A DNA stretch of 64,000 nt from Bifidobacterium olomucense (GTDB lineage: Bacteria; Actinomycetota; Actinomycetes; Actinomycetales; Bifidobacteriaceae): assembly GCF_012932375.1 (NCBI RefSeq), contig NZ_JAAIIG010000003.1, forward strand, positions 124,001-188,000. Reading direction: 5' to 3'. Under the pieces are notes generated by a model. It did no database searches, was not told the origin of the DNA, and worked only from the letters and a program-made list of their open reading frames with translations. This document shows, piece after piece, positions 1 to 8,833 of the stretch. Each line of letters opens with the position of its first letter. Positions within the stretch are counted from its first letter, which is position 1. A program made the translations under genes and the position numbers.

Positions 1-1415
1 ACGATGGTGCCGATATCGATGCCACGGGACTGACCGTGGCCCCCGGCTTCGCAGACCCGCATGTGCACTTCCGCGATCCCGGCCAGACTTATAAGGAATC
101 GATGGTTTCCGGTTGCCGTGCCTCCGCTTCCGGAGGCTACACGAACGTGCTCATCATGCCGAATACGCTGCCCGCACTCGATGGTCAGCTGGTGACCGAT
201 GCCGATGCTGCCGCCGATAAGCCAGGCGCACGCGAAGTGCGCGAAGCCGGCTTCAGCAACGTCATCGATTTCCTTCAGAACTACGACACCGCCCACGGCG
301 TGAAGCTCCCGGTTCGCTACGACCTCTGCGTCTGCGCATCCAAGGATCGCGCCGGCAAGGAAGCAACCGACACCGCTGATTGGCTCAAATACGTGCCCGG
401 ATTCGATGATGATGCCAAGACTCCGGCCATGAACGAACATCCGGTCACTGCCATCAGCGATGACGGTGCCGCGGTGCCTGAGCCGATTCTGGATCAGGTG
501 TTGGCCAACGCCAAGGCTTCCGATCTGTATCTGATTGAGCACTGCGAGCATCACGATACCGGTGCCGTCAATGAAGGTCCGGTTTCTCATCAGCTTGGCG
601 TTCCCGGCATCCCGGAAGATACCGAATTGAAGATCGTGGCTCGCGATATCGAGGCCGCACGCCGAACCGGTATCCATGTGCATTTCCAGCATGTGAGCAC
701 CGCGATTTCGTTCGAGGCGATTCGCAAGGCCAAGGCCGAAGGACTGCCGATCACCTGCGAAACCGCACCGCATTATCTGGCACTGAGCGATGAAGCGCTG
801 CTCGAATACGGCACGTTGGCCAAGATGAACCCGCCGCTGCGTTCCGAAGCCGATCGCAAGGCCACCATCGCAGCCATCGCCGATGGCACAGTCGACTTGC
901 TGGCCACCGATCACGCACCGCACACGATGGACGAGAAGGCGTTGGGCTTCCTCGAAGCACCCAACGGCATCATCGGTTTGGAATGCGCGTATGGCGTATG
1001 TCACAAGGTATTGGTGGATGGTGGTCACATCTCGGATGAGCGACTGATCGAGCTCATGTCCGTAGCGCCGGAAGCGCTGATGGGCCATGAGGCCACGGAT
1101 ATCGCCGCACTCGTGGAGGACTGGGCCGAGCCGGCACCCACTGGTGACGATCCGGAAGGTGTGATCGCTGAGGAACGTGAGGCAGGGGAGGCCGTCACGG
1201 CTCAGCGCGAAGGCGTGAACCGTCTGCTGGACTTGAGCCGCGTGGATGATGCCGGGCACGTCGATCTTGCCATCTTGAACACCGACGAGGAATGGACCGT
1301 GGATCCGGATCAGTTCCACTCCGCAGCACGCAACACCCCATTCGGCGGATGGAAAGTCACCGGACGCCCGCTCGCCACCATCATTGGCTCCCAATTCATG
1401 TTCAGCCGATTGTAA
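1..1415 (+). CDS. pyrC: Dihydroorotase, 5' end cut by window edge
   Basis: Catalyses reversible cyclisation of N-carbamoyl-aspartate to dihydroorotate, the third step of UMP synthesis. The frame is open from the first bases of the window, so the true start lies upstream. Metal-binding motifs of the amidohydrolase superfamily are visible: DPHVHFRDPG near bases 54-83, EHCEHH near 538-555 and ATDHAPHT near 903-926. A long acidic stretch (about bases 1100-1230, rich in Glu, Asp and Ala) lies before the C-terminal part and looks like a lineage-specific insertion. It is the first visible gene of a pyr operon continuing with pyrF, pyrK, pyrD and pyrE. The family assignment is secure from motifs and context. 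Confidence 0.95.
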   Translation, partial: DGADIDATGLTVAPGFADPHVHFRDPGQTYKESMVSGCRASASGGYTNVLIMPNTLPALDGQLVTDADAAADKPGAREVREAGFSNVIDFLQNYDTAHGVKLPVRYDLCVCASKDRAGKEATDTADWLKYVPGFDDDAKTPAMNEHPVTAISDDGAAVPEPILDQVLANAKASDLYLIEHCEHHDTGAVNEGPVSHQLGVPGIPEDTELKIVARDIEAARRTGIHVHFQHVSTAISFEAIRKAKAEGLPITCETAPHYLALSDEALLEYGTLAKMNPPLRSEADRKATIAAIADGTVDLLATDHAPHTMDEKALGFLEAPNGIIGLECAYGVCHKVLVDGGHISDERLIELMSVAPEALMGHEATDIAALVEDWAEPAPTGDDPEGVIAEEREAGEAVTAQREGVNRLLDLSRVDDAGHVDLAILNTDEEWTVDPDQFHSAARNTPFGGWKVTGRPLATIIGSQFMFSRL

Positions 1416-1422
1416 AGAACAG

Positions 1423-1463
1423 GCCCCCTCTGATGACGAGGGGGCTGTCATGCGAAGCATGAC
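1423..1463 (+). other. Two consecutive hairpins between pyrC and pyrF
   Basis: An 8-bp perfect stem (GCCCCCTC at 1423-1430 with GAGGGGGC at 1438-1445, 7-nt loop) is followed at once by a 7-bp stem (GTCATGC at 1447-1453 with GCATGAC at 1457-1463, 3-nt loop). Neither is followed by a T tract. They may act as a weak attenuator or as an mRNA processing or stability element between the two coding regions. The pyrF ribosome binding site (GAAAGGA) lies after them. Confidence 0.5.
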
Positions 1464-1493
1464 TGGAGGAGAGACTCAACAGAAAGGACTTCG

Positions 1494-2468
1494 ATGGATC
1501 GTCTGATCGAAGCAATCAACAACGTGCAGAACCCGTCCGTCGTGGGCCTGGATCCCACCGAAGCGTTGGTGCCGCCGCAAGTGGTGGCCAGCTTCGCCGA
1601 TGAAGTGCGTGACTCGGTGGATTCCCCGGAGGAGCTGCCTGCTGCTCAGCTGGCGGTCGCCTACTTCGAATTCAACCGCACCATCATCGATGCGGTGGCC
1701 GATATCGTGCCGGCAGTCAAGCCGCAGATCGCCATGTACGAGGCACTCGGCCCGGCCGGCGTCGATGTCTACACGATGACCTGCGAATACGCGGCCCAGC
1801 AGGGTCTGTATGTGCTTGGTGACGTGAAGCGTGGCGACATCGGTTCCACGGCCGCCGCCTATGCCCATCACCTGAACGGTGTGGCAGCCGCTTCGGCCGA
1901 TGGCGCGGCTTTCGACCCATGGCATGAGGATGCCGTGACCGTGAACCCGTATCTCGGCACGGATGGCATCACGCCGTTTGTTCAGGCCGCCACCGAAGCC
2001 GACAAGGACATCTTCGTGCTGGTGCGCACCTCCAACCCGTCCTCCAGCGAGCTGCAGATGCTTGATCTGGCGGACGGCAAGAAGGTCTATGAGCACGTGG
2101 CCGATCTTGTAGAAGGCTGGGGCTCCGAAACCATCGGCGAACACGGTTATTCCCGTGTCGGCGCCGTGGTCGGTGCCACGCATCCGGAGGAGGGGCGCGC
2201 ATTGCGCGCCCGTATGCCGCACACGTTCTTCCTGGTGCCGGGCTACGGCGCTCAGGGCGGTACCGCACAGGATGTCGCCGGTATGTTTGACGCCGATGGC
2301 AGTGGCGCACTGGTCAATTCTTCCCGTGGCATTATCGGTGCATGGAAGAAGAGCGGCAAGTATTCCGAATCCATGAGCGCCGATGAAGCGCTGGATTTGG
2401 TTGCCGAAAGTGCCCGCCAAGCCGCGCTCGATATGCGCGACGCTCTGCGCATCGCCGTCTACCGTTAG
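1494..2468 (+). CDS. pyrF: Orotidine 5'-phosphate decarboxylase (type 2)
   Basis: Decarboxylates OMP to UMP, the last step of de novo pyrimidine synthesis. The 324-residue protein carries the catalytic Asp-Lys cluster DVKRGDIGSTAAAYA near residue 110 and the phosphate-binding segment VPGYGAQGGTAQDV near residue 247, the pattern of the long type-2 (mycobacterial-like) enzymes; it is somewhat longer than usual. The ATG follows GAAAGGA at a normal distance. It sits 78 bases after pyrC and 69 bases before pyrK, so co-transcription is likely. A long open frame on the opposite strand is a codon-bias shadow. Confidence 0.95.
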   Translation: MDRLIEAINNVQNPSVVGLDPTEALVPPQVVASFADEVRDSVDSPEELPAAQLAVAYFEFNRTIIDAVADIVPAVKPQIAMYEALGPAGVDVYTMTCEYAAQQGLYVLGDVKRGDIGSTAAAYAHHLNGVAAASADGAAFDPWHEDAVTVNPYLGTDGITPFVQAATEADKDIFVLVRTSNPSSSELQMLDLADGKKVYEHVADLVEGWGSETIGEHGYSRVGAVVGATHPEEGRALRARMPHTFFLVPGYGAQGGTAQDVAGMFDADGSGALVNSSRGIIGAWKKSGKYSESMSADEALDLVAESARQAALDMRDALRIAVYR

Positions 2469-2475
2469 TGAAAGA

Positions 2476-2516
2476 TCCCCTCGCTCAGTTCCGCTGGCAG
2501 CTTCCCTCAACGGGGA
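2476..2516 (+). repeat. Short palindromic intergenic repeat-like element
   Basis: Between pyrF and pyrK lies a C-rich, imperfectly palindromic stretch that begins with CCCCTCGCTCAG and ends with CCCTCAACGGGGA. The ends can pair through CCCC and GGGG, with an inner CAGTTCCGCTG stem (CAG with CTG). From memory, bifidobacterial genomes carry many dispersed intergenic elements of this general form. No second copy was recognised in this window, so the repeat status is inference. Confidence 0.35.
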
Positions 2517-2537
2517 AACCAAAAAACAAGGAATCTC

Positions 2538-3362
2538 ATGACTACCTTCACTCCAACGCATGATGTGGTGGCTGAAGCCACCGCAGCGGGATTCTTCCCA
2601 CCGCGTCACACCGTGGAAGTCACGGCTGTGCGCGAACTGACCGACCATGTGGTGCGCTTGACCTTCCATGACGCGTTCATCGCATCCCATGCCAAACCAG
2701 CCCAGTTCGTGAACCTGTTCACGCACGACGATTTCATGCTGATGCCTCGCCCATTTGGCGTCAGCGAAGTCGAAGGCGATGAGGTCAGTGTGATCTTCGC
2801 CGTCATCGGTCACGGCACCGAGCAACTCGCGCAGCTCGAAGTCGGCGACACGGTGGACGTCCTTGGTCCGCTTGGCCGAGGCTTCAATCTGAAACAGGAC
2901 GCCAACTATATTCTCGTTGGTGGCGGCCTCGGTGTACCGCCGTTGCTATACGCGGCACAGAAGATCGCTGACATGGCCGGTTCCGTGGCGACCTCCGTAA
3001 TTGGTTACCGTGACGCCCACTTCGGTGAGGAATTCGTGTCCCGTTACACCGACCGTTCCTTCAGCATCGACAATGCCCAGGGCAACGTGGTGGACCTGTT
3101 GGACCAGCTGGAGCAGTCCGGCGACCTCTATGTTACCGATCATGCGCCGATCATTCTCTCCTGTGGTCCGCTACCGATGATGAAGGCGGTTGCCCAGTGG
3201 GCAGCTGAGCGCGATATGCCGGCACAGCTCAGCATGGAACAGCGCATGGGCTGCGGCTACGGCACTTGTGTGCTCTGCACTGTGGACACCGTGGACGGAC
3301 GTCTCAAGGTGTGCTCTGATGGCCCGGTATTCACCCGCGAACAACTCGGATGGGGGAAGTGA
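2538..3362 (+). CDS. pyrK: Dihydroorotate dehydrogenase electron-transfer subunit
   Basis: FAD and [2Fe-2S] subunit that passes electrons from the class 1B PyrD to NAD+. The protein (274 aa) has a ferredoxin-reductase-like N-terminal barrel, the nucleotide-binding stretch LVGGGLGVPPLLYAA near residue 126, and a C-terminal cysteine cluster for the iron-sulfur centre: CGYGTCVLC followed by VCSDGP, about residues 238-260. The TGA stop lies 2 bases before the pyrD ATG, as expected for a subunit pair. GGAATC just upstream of the ATG gives a weak ribosome binding site. Confidence 0.93.
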   Translation: MTTFTPTHDVVAEATAAGFFPPRHTVEVTAVRELTDHVVRLTFHDAFIASHAKPAQFVNLFTHDDFMLMPRPFGVSEVEGDEVSVIFAVIGHGTEQLAQLEVGDTVDVLGPLGRGFNLKQDANYILVGGGLGVPPLLYAAQKIADMAGSVATSVIGYRDAHFGEEFVSRYTDRSFSIDNAQGNVVDLLDQLEQSGDLYVTDHAPIILSCGPLPMMKAVAQWAAERDMPAQLSMEQRMGCGYGTCVLCTVDTVDGRLKVCSDGPVFTREQLGWGK

Positions 3363-3364
3363 CG

Positions 3365-4342
3365 ATGAGCACCATCACAGCAACGACTGCCGCACGTCCA
3401 ACCGACAATCACATCAACATCTACGAGCCGCACGAGTGGAAGCACTCGACCCAGGTGGCAGGTGTCACATGGAAGAACCCGGTCGGCACCGCTTCCGGAA
3501 CCTTCCAATATGCTGCCGTCCGCTGGTTCTATGATGTCAGCCAGCTTGGCGCAGTGTCCACCAAAGGATGCTCGCCGATTCCGTGGGAAGGCAATCCGTC
3601 CCCGCGCACCGCGGAAGGTCCGGCATCGAACCTTAACGCCGTTGGTCTGCAGAATCCCGGCGTGGACCACTATCTTGAGGATGACCTGCCCAAGTTGAAG
3701 AAGGCCGGCGCACTGGTGGTAGCCAATGTGGCGGGCCATTGCGATGACGATTACATGCAGGTGGTCGCCAAACTCGCCGACTCCGCAGCGGATATGCTCG
3801 AAATCAACGTCAGCTGTCCGAACGTGACCCACGGCGGCATGAGCGTCGGCACCGATCCGGTAGCTCTGGCCGCCCTGATGGACAAGCTGCGTCCGATGAC
3901 CGACAAGCCGATGATCGTCAAGCTCACGCCGAACGTCACCAACATCACCGTGCCGGCTCGCGCAGCCGCGGAACATGGTGCCGATGCGCTGAGCATGATC
4001 AACACCGTGCTCGGCATGAGGCTCAATATTCGCACTGGTGAACCGATCATCGCCAACAAAACCGGCGGTGTATCCGGTCCGGCCGTGCTGCCCATCGGCA
4101 TTGCTGCCGTGTACCGCGTACGTACCGCATTGCCGGAGATTCCGATCATCGGCATTGGCGGCATCGACTCCGGTGAAAAGGCGTTGGAATACCTGTATGC
4201 CGGCGCGAACGCCGTGGAAGTGGGAGCGGCGGCGCTCTTCGACCCGGTGGCACCATTGCGCATCGCCCGCGAATTGGATGACCTGTTGGACGAGCGTCCC
4301 GAGCTCGCTGCTAAACTGGCCGCAGGCAAAACTTGGAGGTAA
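3365..4342 (+). CDS. pyrD: Dihydroorotate dehydrogenase, class 1B catalytic subunit
   Basis: Oxidises dihydroorotate to orotate using FMN, with electrons leaving through PyrK. The class 1B hallmark is the catalytic cysteine in [12 protein letters not shown], near residue 150 of 325. Downstream are the FMN phosphate-binding segments ([11 protein letters not shown] near 235 and GIGGIDSG near 263). The ATG at 3365 is preferred over an in-frame GTG at 3350 because GGGGGAAG lies just upstream of it. The last codons overlap the ribosome binding site of pyrE. Confidence 0.95.
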   Translation: MSTITATTAARPTDNHINIYEPHEWKHSTQVAGVTWKNPVGTASGTFQYAAVRWFYDVSQLGAVSTKGCSPIPWEGNPSPRTAEGPASNLNAVGLQNPGVDHYLEDDLPKLKKAGALVVANVAGHCDDDYMQVVAKLADSAADMLEINVSCPNVTHGGMSVGTDPVALAALMDKLRPMTDKPMIVKLTPNVTNITVPARAAAEHGADALSMINTVLGMRLNIRTGEPIIANKTGGVSGPAVLPIGIAAVYRVRTALPEIPIIGIGGIDSGEKALEYLYAGANAVEVGAAALFDPVAPLRIARELDDLLDERPELAAKLAAGKTWR

Positions 4343-4347
4343 ATGCT

Positions 4348-5043
4348 ATGGCAGAAACGCTTGCACATCGTTTTACGGAATTCCTGCTGGAATCCAACGC
4401 ATTGAAGTTCGGCGACTTCACGCTGAAGTCCGGCCGCCAGAGCCCGTACTTCATCAACGCCGGTGCCTTCGATAACGGCAAGAAGATCGCTACTCTGGGT
4501 GCTTTTTACGCTGAGAAGATCAGCCAGGCCATCGTGCACAACACGATTCCGCGCGACATCGACACCGTGTTCGGCCCGGCATACAAGGGTATTCCGCTGG
4601 CCGTCTCCACCGCCATCGCACTGACCGCAGGCCACAACATGACCGTCGGCTACACCTTCGACCGCAAGGAGAAAAAGGATCACGGCGACGGCGGTTGGAT
4701 GGTAGGCACCCCGCTTACCGACGGCATGAAGGTGCTGCTTGTGGACGATGTGATGACCGCCGGTACCGCAGTGCGCGAGGTCATTCCGAAGCTCAAGGCC
4801 GAAGCCGACGTCGAAGTCGTGGGTCTGGTGCTTTCCGTGGATCGCATGGAGAAGACCAAGGATTCTGATCTGTCCGCCGTCAAGGCTGTGGAGCAGGAGT
4901 TCGGCTTCCCGGTGCTTGCCATCGCCAACGTGCGCGAGATCTTTGACGCCGCCGCCAAGATGAAGAAGGCCGACGGCACTCCGTTGCTTGACCACGACAT
5001 CAAGCAGCGCGCCGAAGCCTACCTCGAACAGTACGGCGCGTGA
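4348..5043 (+). CDS. pyrE: Orotate phosphoribosyltransferase
   Basis: Transfers phosphoribosyl from PRPP to orotate, giving OMP. The PRPP-binding signature [16 protein letters not shown] lies near residues 131-146 of 231, and the orotate-binding [13 protein letters not shown] region near 29-41. The ATG at 4348 is preceded by GGAGGT at 4335-4340, which decides the start over an in-frame TTG at 4333. It is the last gene of the pyr cluster and is followed by a strong terminator. The genes for the first pathway steps are not in this window. Confidence 0.95.
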   Translation: MAETLAHRFTEFLLESNALKFGDFTLKSGRQSPYFINAGAFDNGKKIATLGAFYAEKISQAIVHNTIPRDIDTVFGPAYKGIPLAVSTAIALTAGHNMTVGYTFDRKEKKDHGDGGWMVGTPLTDGMKVLLVDDVMTAGTAVREVIPKLKAEADVEVVGLVLSVDRMEKTKDSDLSAVKAVEQEFGFPVLAIANVREIFDAAAKMKKADGTPLLDHDIKQRAEAYLEQYGA

Positions 5044-5079
5044 TCGCGCAGTACGGCAGTATTCATCAAAGTACTCATC

Positions 5080-5106
5080 AAAGCGGGCGATATGCCCGCT
5101 TTTTTG
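5080..5106 (+). terminator. Rho-independent terminator of the pyr operon
   Basis: A 9-bp perfect stem, AAAGCGGGC (5080-5088) with GCCCGCTTT (5094-5102), encloses a 5-nt loop and runs into six T residues. It is a textbook intrinsic terminator 37 bases after the pyrE stop. Confidence 0.92.
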
Positions 5107-5123
5107 TTAGCCATTGCCCTTAC

Positions 5124-5129
5124 TACAAT
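5124..5129 (+). promoter_or_regulatory. Possible -10 box TACAAT
   Basis: TACAAT lies 30 bases before the ATG at 5159 and just past the pyr terminator, where a new promoter is needed. No good -35 hexamer is seen at 17 bases; the T-rich tail of the terminator occupies that place. Confidence 0.35.
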
Positions 5130-5158
5130 CGAAAATGAGCGGGTTTCAAGGAGTTGAC

Positions 5159-6301
5159 ATGGGCAACATCACGGACGATTTACGGAAGTATTTTGATACG
5201 TTTGCCGCTTTGCCGTTCAACGAGACGGACAGTTTGTCGTTGTCACAGCTGGCGTATGCGCGTATGCCGGACAACGTGCCGCGATATCAGATGAGTTCAC
5301 GGATATCAGCCGAAGCAACGGAGCGATCATCTATGCTGATGGTTTCCATCCGCGATTTGCTTCGCGCCGAATGCTACGACGCCATGTTCGGCAAAGTATG
5401 GTCGCCGCAGATGAACGTGGATCTGCTGCGCACGATGTGCGAAAACCCACGCTGGCGAAATTTGCGCGTCGGCGAATATGTGGATGAATTCGACCCGGAA
5501 ACCACCAAGCAATTCTCAGCATGCGCATTCGCTCTCGGTGATGCAGCCAATACTCTGTATGTGGCGTTCCGTGGAACCGACAGCTCCATCATCGGGTGGA
5601 AAGAGGATTTCACCATGGCCTTCCGCAGGCCGGTCGCGTCCCAAAAAGCCGCAACGGAATACATCACCAATGTGGCGCAGCGCTGGAATGGTCCGATCAT
5701 GGTTGGCGGCCATTCCAAAGGCGGCAATCTCGCGGTATATGCAGCCGCCTGCGTACCAGTTGAAATCCAAGATCGTATTGTCGCGGTCTTCTCCCACGAT
5801 GGCCCTGGTTTTGATGATGATTTCTTTGTCTTATCCGGTTTCAAACGCATCGAATCCAAGGTGCACAAGTCAGTGCCTGGTTCCTCGATCATCGGTATGT
5901 TGTTCGAGTCCCGCGAGCAATTGAGCGATGGATACACGGTAGTCAATAGCGACGGCATCGGCATCATGCAACACTTCGCCTTACACTGGCAAGTCGATCA
6001 TGGTCAGTTCGTCCAAGCGGAAGGACTCACGTCTAGTGCGCAATACTTGTCGCGCACAATCAACGGTTGGATGGCAAAGTTTGATGATGATCATCGCCGT
6101 AAGTTTATCGAAAACCTGTTTGCCATATTCGAAGCCGGTGGATACCGGACGTTCGGTGAATTGACTTCGCACTTGACGCAATCATTGCCACTTATGTTGG
6201 CTGCCGCCCGCAATATTGATGCGCAAGATCGTGATGTGATGATCGAAGTGATCCGGGGATTCGCGGCGACCGCTGCCAGCGCGGTTCTGCCCGCACAGTA
6301 G
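5159..6301 (+). CDS. Mbeg1-like (DUF2974) alpha/beta-hydrolase-fold protein
   Basis: Predicted cytoplasmic lipase-like hydrolase of 380 residues; the substrate is unknown. The nucleophile-elbow motif GGHSKGGNLAVYAA lies near residues 183-196, with the nucleophile Ser in GHSKG, and FSHDGPGFDDDF near residue 215 is the conserved block after it typical of DUF2974. The N-terminal part has the LSLSQLAYA motif. The ATG at 5159 is chosen because AAGGAG (5148-5153) precedes it; upstream in-frame ATG codons lack this. It appears to be a single-gene unit with its own promoter. Family call is by motif; no pathway can be inferred. Confidence 0.75.
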   Translation: MGNITDDLRKYFDTFAALPFNETDSLSLSQLAYARMPDNVPRYQMSSRISAEATERSSMLMVSIRDLLRAECYDAMFGKVWSPQMNVDLLRTMCENPRWRNLRVGEYVDEFDPETTKQFSACAFALGDAANTLYVAFRGTDSSIIGWKEDFTMAFRRPVASQKAATEYITNVAQRWNGPIMVGGHSKGGNLAVYAAACVPVEIQDRIVAVFSHDGPGFDDDFFVLSGFKRIESKVHKSVPGSSIIGMLFESREQLSDGYTVVNSDGIGIMQHFALHWQVDHGQFVQAEGLTSSAQYLSRTINGWMAKFDDDHRRKFIENLFAIFEAGGYRTFGELTSHLTQSLPLMLAAARNIDAQDRDVMIEVIRGFAATAASAVLPAQ

Positions 6302-6347
6302 CGGTTCGTCATCGGTGCAGACTATGAGTACCGAAAATGAATTTTCG

Positions 6348-6376
6348 TTGACTTTCCCTTAGTGAAAACCAATATT
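6348..6376 (+). promoter_or_regulatory. Putative sigma-70-type promoter
   Basis: TTGACT (6348-6353) is separated by exactly 17 bases from AATATT (6371-6376). Transcription would start near 6383, giving a leader of about ten bases before the ATG at 6393. Confidence 0.4.
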
Positions 6377-6392
6377 TCAGTACAGTGGAAGC

Positions 6393-7094
6393 ATGAAGGA
6401 AGGTTCACGATTTCGGCGGATGCTTGGGCTGGTTATCGCAGCTCTGGTGGTTGCAGCAACCACGTTTGCCGTGACATTCGCAGTGGGGCGCGTCACCAAA
6501 GATCCCACCACCGATCAGACCTACTTGGCGTTGGCGGCGAAAACCAAGGAAGTCGAAGCAAATACTGCTGAGAATCGCAAGGAAACCAAGCGTTTGACCG
6601 AGCAGCGCGACGATTTGCGCGAACAGGTTGCCGAGCAGCGAAAACATGCCGCTGAAGACAAGAAGCTATACCGACAGTATGTCGGCGATGCTGCTGCCGG
6701 CAAAACCGCGATTACGGTGGAGTCCATTAGCCCTGACGTCGATCCGTTTTATACGTATATCGGGGGAGAAGGACTCGATAAGTACTACTATCCCAAATTC
6801 ACCGTCAAGAACACTTCCGGGCATGTGATTTTCAATGCCAACGTGGATTACAACGTGATCGGTACAGATGGCAAGATACTTGTCTCCGATGAAAACGCAT
6901 ATGTTTCCAATGTGGTCGTATATCCAGGCAAAACCGTGGTGCTTGAAGGCATGCTGAAGGATGCGGGGTTTTCCGGGGCAACCATACGGCCGACATCTTT
7001 TTCGGCAACAGTTCCCGATCCGAAATACGACGACGCCACCACTACCGACAAAGGACAGTTTGGAAATGATGTGAAGACGGTGGTGATTCCATGA
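6393..7094 (+). CDS. Membrane-anchored coiled-coil protein, unknown function
   Basis: Not recognised as a named family. The 233-residue protein has a short basic N-terminus, one transmembrane segment at about residues 10-30 (LGLVIAALVVAATTFAVTF), then a charged coiled coil at about 45-95 rich in Lys, Glu and Arg, and a C-terminal beta-rich domain with the look of an extracellular immunoglobulin-like (FxLD-type) fold. The ATG is preceded by GTGGAAG. It overlaps the next gene by four bases (ATGA), and the two proteins share the same architecture, so they probably form a membrane complex exposed on the outside of the cell. Confidence 0.7.
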   Translation: MKEGSRFRRMLGLVIAALVVAATTFAVTFAVGRVTKDPTTDQTYLALAAKTKEVEANTAENRKETKRLTEQRDDLREQVAEQRKHAAEDKKLYRQYVGDAAAGKTAITVESISPDVDPFYTYIGGEGLDKYYYPKFTVKNTSGHVIFNANVDYNVIGTDGKILVSDENAYVSNVVVYPGKTVVLEGMLKDAGFSGATIRPTSFSATVPDPKYDDATTTDKGQFGNDVKTVVIP

Positions 7095-7843
7095 GCCGCG
7101 GTTCGGATGAAAAGAAGCCATTTGTCGATACCTTGTTTGATCGACTTGATAAATCAGTGACTGAGTTGAAACATGTGTCGCATAACGGAACAATTGCGTT
7201 GTTATGGGAAACATGGCGAAAACCTGTGATCGCAGTGCTGTGTCTTGTGTTTTTAGCCGCTATAGGGGCTGCCGGCTGGTATGCAGGCGGTCATTCGGTG
7301 GTGGTGCAGGAGAGCCCGCGGTATCTCAATGAAGCCGAAAACCTGAAATGGGCGAATAGTGATTTTGAAGAGTCGAAGCAAGACATTGCCAATAGGCAGT
7401 CGCAAATGAAGCAGGCTTCAACGCAGCTTGACCAAATCAAGACGGAGCGTGCGCAAATGAGCCAACTGCTCAAGGAGATACGGCAGGTTGCACAGCCCCA
7501 AGATAGCCCATCCATAACCGTCAATGCCATTGGCGACGTATCTTCATCCATCACATATTCTACGATTCCGTTTACCGTGCACAACAATACGCAAAATGTA
7601 CTGACGAATTATCAGGTGTATTACGAAGCGTTGGATTCCAACGGAAACATATTGGACGCAGGATATGCATTGCCGGAGAGCGGGGCCACATGCGAGCCGA
7701 ACTCGGACTGTGCCATCAGCTCTTTGAACATGTTCAATCCTGCCGGTTCAACAATAGTGCCGATATACTGGACTGCGAATACCGCCAATAATGATTGGCA
7801 TGACGGCTACTACGGTACCGATGTAATCCGTAAACAGTTCTAA
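7091..7843 (+). CDS. Membrane-anchored coiled-coil protein, partner of preceding gene
   Basis: Unrecognised 250-residue protein. It has about 40 cytoplasmic residues, one transmembrane helix at about residues 42-62 (PVIAVLCLVFLAAIGAAGW), a coiled coil at about 85-130, and a C-terminal beta-rich domain containing a Cys-Cys pair near residues 198 and 204 (ATCEPNSDCA) that could form a disulfide outside the cell. Translation is coupled to the upstream gene through an ATGA overlap. A perfect hairpin follows the stop. Function is not inferable. Confidence 0.7.
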   Translation: MSRGSDEKKPFVDTLFDRLDKSVTELKHVSHNGTIALLWETWRKPVIAVLCLVFLAAIGAAGWYAGGHSVVVQESPRYLNEAENLKWANSDFEESKQDIANRQSQMKQASTQLDQIKTERAQMSQLLKEIRQVAQPQDSPSITVNAIGDVSSSITYSTIPFTVHNNTQNVLTNYQVYYEALDSNGNILDAGYALPESGATCEPNSDCAISSLNMFNPAGSTIVPIYWTANTANNDWHDGYYGTDVIRKQF

Positions 7844-7850
7844 AAACAAT

Positions 7851-7874
7851 TGTGGCTCCCGCCGGGGAGCCACA
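7851..7874. terminator. Bidirectional terminator between convergent genes
   Basis: A 10-bp perfect stem, TGTGGCTCCC (7851-7860) with GGGAGCCACA (7865-7874), has a GCCG loop. On the minus strand it runs into ATTGTTTTT, a good U tract for the LysR gene; on the plus strand the tail is poor in T. Confidence 0.8.
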
Positions 7875-7905
7875 AACAGTTACCGGTTATACGGTTATGT
7901 GATGC

Positions 7906-8829
7906 TTACTCAATGAGCTTGTAGCCGTGATCGGCCACAACGGACTTGAGTTTAGTCAAGTAGGTTTCAGCGGCCTTGGAAAGCTTCGCGCGCTCGTTGG
8001 TGATCCAGCCGACCAACATCGTCTCATCGGAATCCAACGGGACCGTGACGATTTTCTCGTTATTGAGGTCGCCGTTGTCAATGCCGGTGCACACCGTGTA
8101 GCCGTTGAGACCGATGATGAAGTTCAGGATCGTGGCGCGGTCGGTCACATTGATCTGCTTGGGGGAGTATTCCGGCCAGACCGCCTCCTCGTAGAAGTAG
8201 AACGAGCCTTCCTCGCCCTGCTCGTACTGGATGAACGGGTAAGGCTTCAGATCTTCCATCGTAATGAGCTTCTTGGCGGCCAGCGGGTTGTTGCGCGAGA
8301 TGAACACGTGCAACGGAGCGCGGAATAACGGGTGGAATTCCAGATGCTTTTCGCGCAGCAGCTTGCCGATGACGTCCTTGTTGAAATCGGACAAATACAG
8401 GATACCGATTTCGGACTGCATGTTGGCAACCTGGTTGATGATGTCGCGCGTACGGGTTTCACGGATGGTGAACTCGTATTCGTCGGACTTGATGGAGTTG
8501 ATCATCTCGACGAATGCTTCGACGGCGAACATGTAGTGCTGGGTGGAGACCTGGCACAGCTGCTTGCGTGGCTTGGCGTGCTTGTAACGCTCTTCCAGAA
8601 GATCGGCCTGATCGAGCACCTGACGTGCGTAGGTCAGGAATTCGGCGCCGTCCACGGTCAGGGCGATGCCCTGGGAGGAGCGGGTGAAGATTTCAATGCC
8701 GAGCTCGTTCTCCAGTTCCTTCACGGAGGAGCTCAGGGCGGGCTGAGAGACATAGAGGGCGTGGGACGCCTCGTTCATCGAACCGCATTCGACGATTTTG
8801 ACAATGTATTTGAGCTGCAGCAGAGTCAT
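7906..8829 (-). CDS. LysR-family transcriptional regulator
   Basis: DNA-binding regulator of 307 residues. The N-terminal winged helix-turn-helix reads LKYIVKIVECGSMNEASHAL and continues with the family block VSQPALSSSVKELENELG, about residues 6-45. The rest is a periplasmic-binding-protein-like effector domain. It has no close neighbour on its strand, and the ligand and targets are unknown; the next gene on the minus strand upstream is a HAD hydrolase whose stop is 40 bases away. No ribosome binding site precedes the ATG, while a TATAAA box lies 8 bases upstream, so the mRNA may be leaderless. Confidence 0.9.
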   Translation of the reverse strand: MTLLQLKYIVKIVECGSMNEASHALYVSQPALSSSVKELENELGIEIFTRSSQGIALTVDGAEFLTYARQVLDQADLLEERYKHAKPRKQLCQVSTQHYMFAVEAFVEMINSIKSDEYEFTIRETRTRDIINQVANMQSEIGILYLSDFNKDVIGKLLREKHLEFHPLFRAPLHVFISRNNPLAAKKLITMEDLKPYPFIQYEQGEEGSFYFYEEAVWPEYSPKQINVTDRATILNFIIGLNGYTVCTGIDNGDLNNEKIVTVPLDSDETMLVGWITNERAKLSKAAETYLTKLKSVVADHGYKLIE

Positions 8830-8833
8830 AAGC

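Noticed and set aside
1-35. GTG at base 36 as the pyrC start
   Set aside because: The frame is open upstream and the protein would lack its normal N-terminal strand; the true start lies outside the window.
1476-2825. Long minus-strand open frame opposite pyrF and pyrK
   Set aside because: It spans two confirmed genes, has no domain, is His- and Gly-rich and arises from codon bias on the other strand.
3751-4995. Long minus-strand frame opposite pyrD and pyrE
   Set aside because: No recognisable motif; overlaps two certain genes; low-complexity composition.
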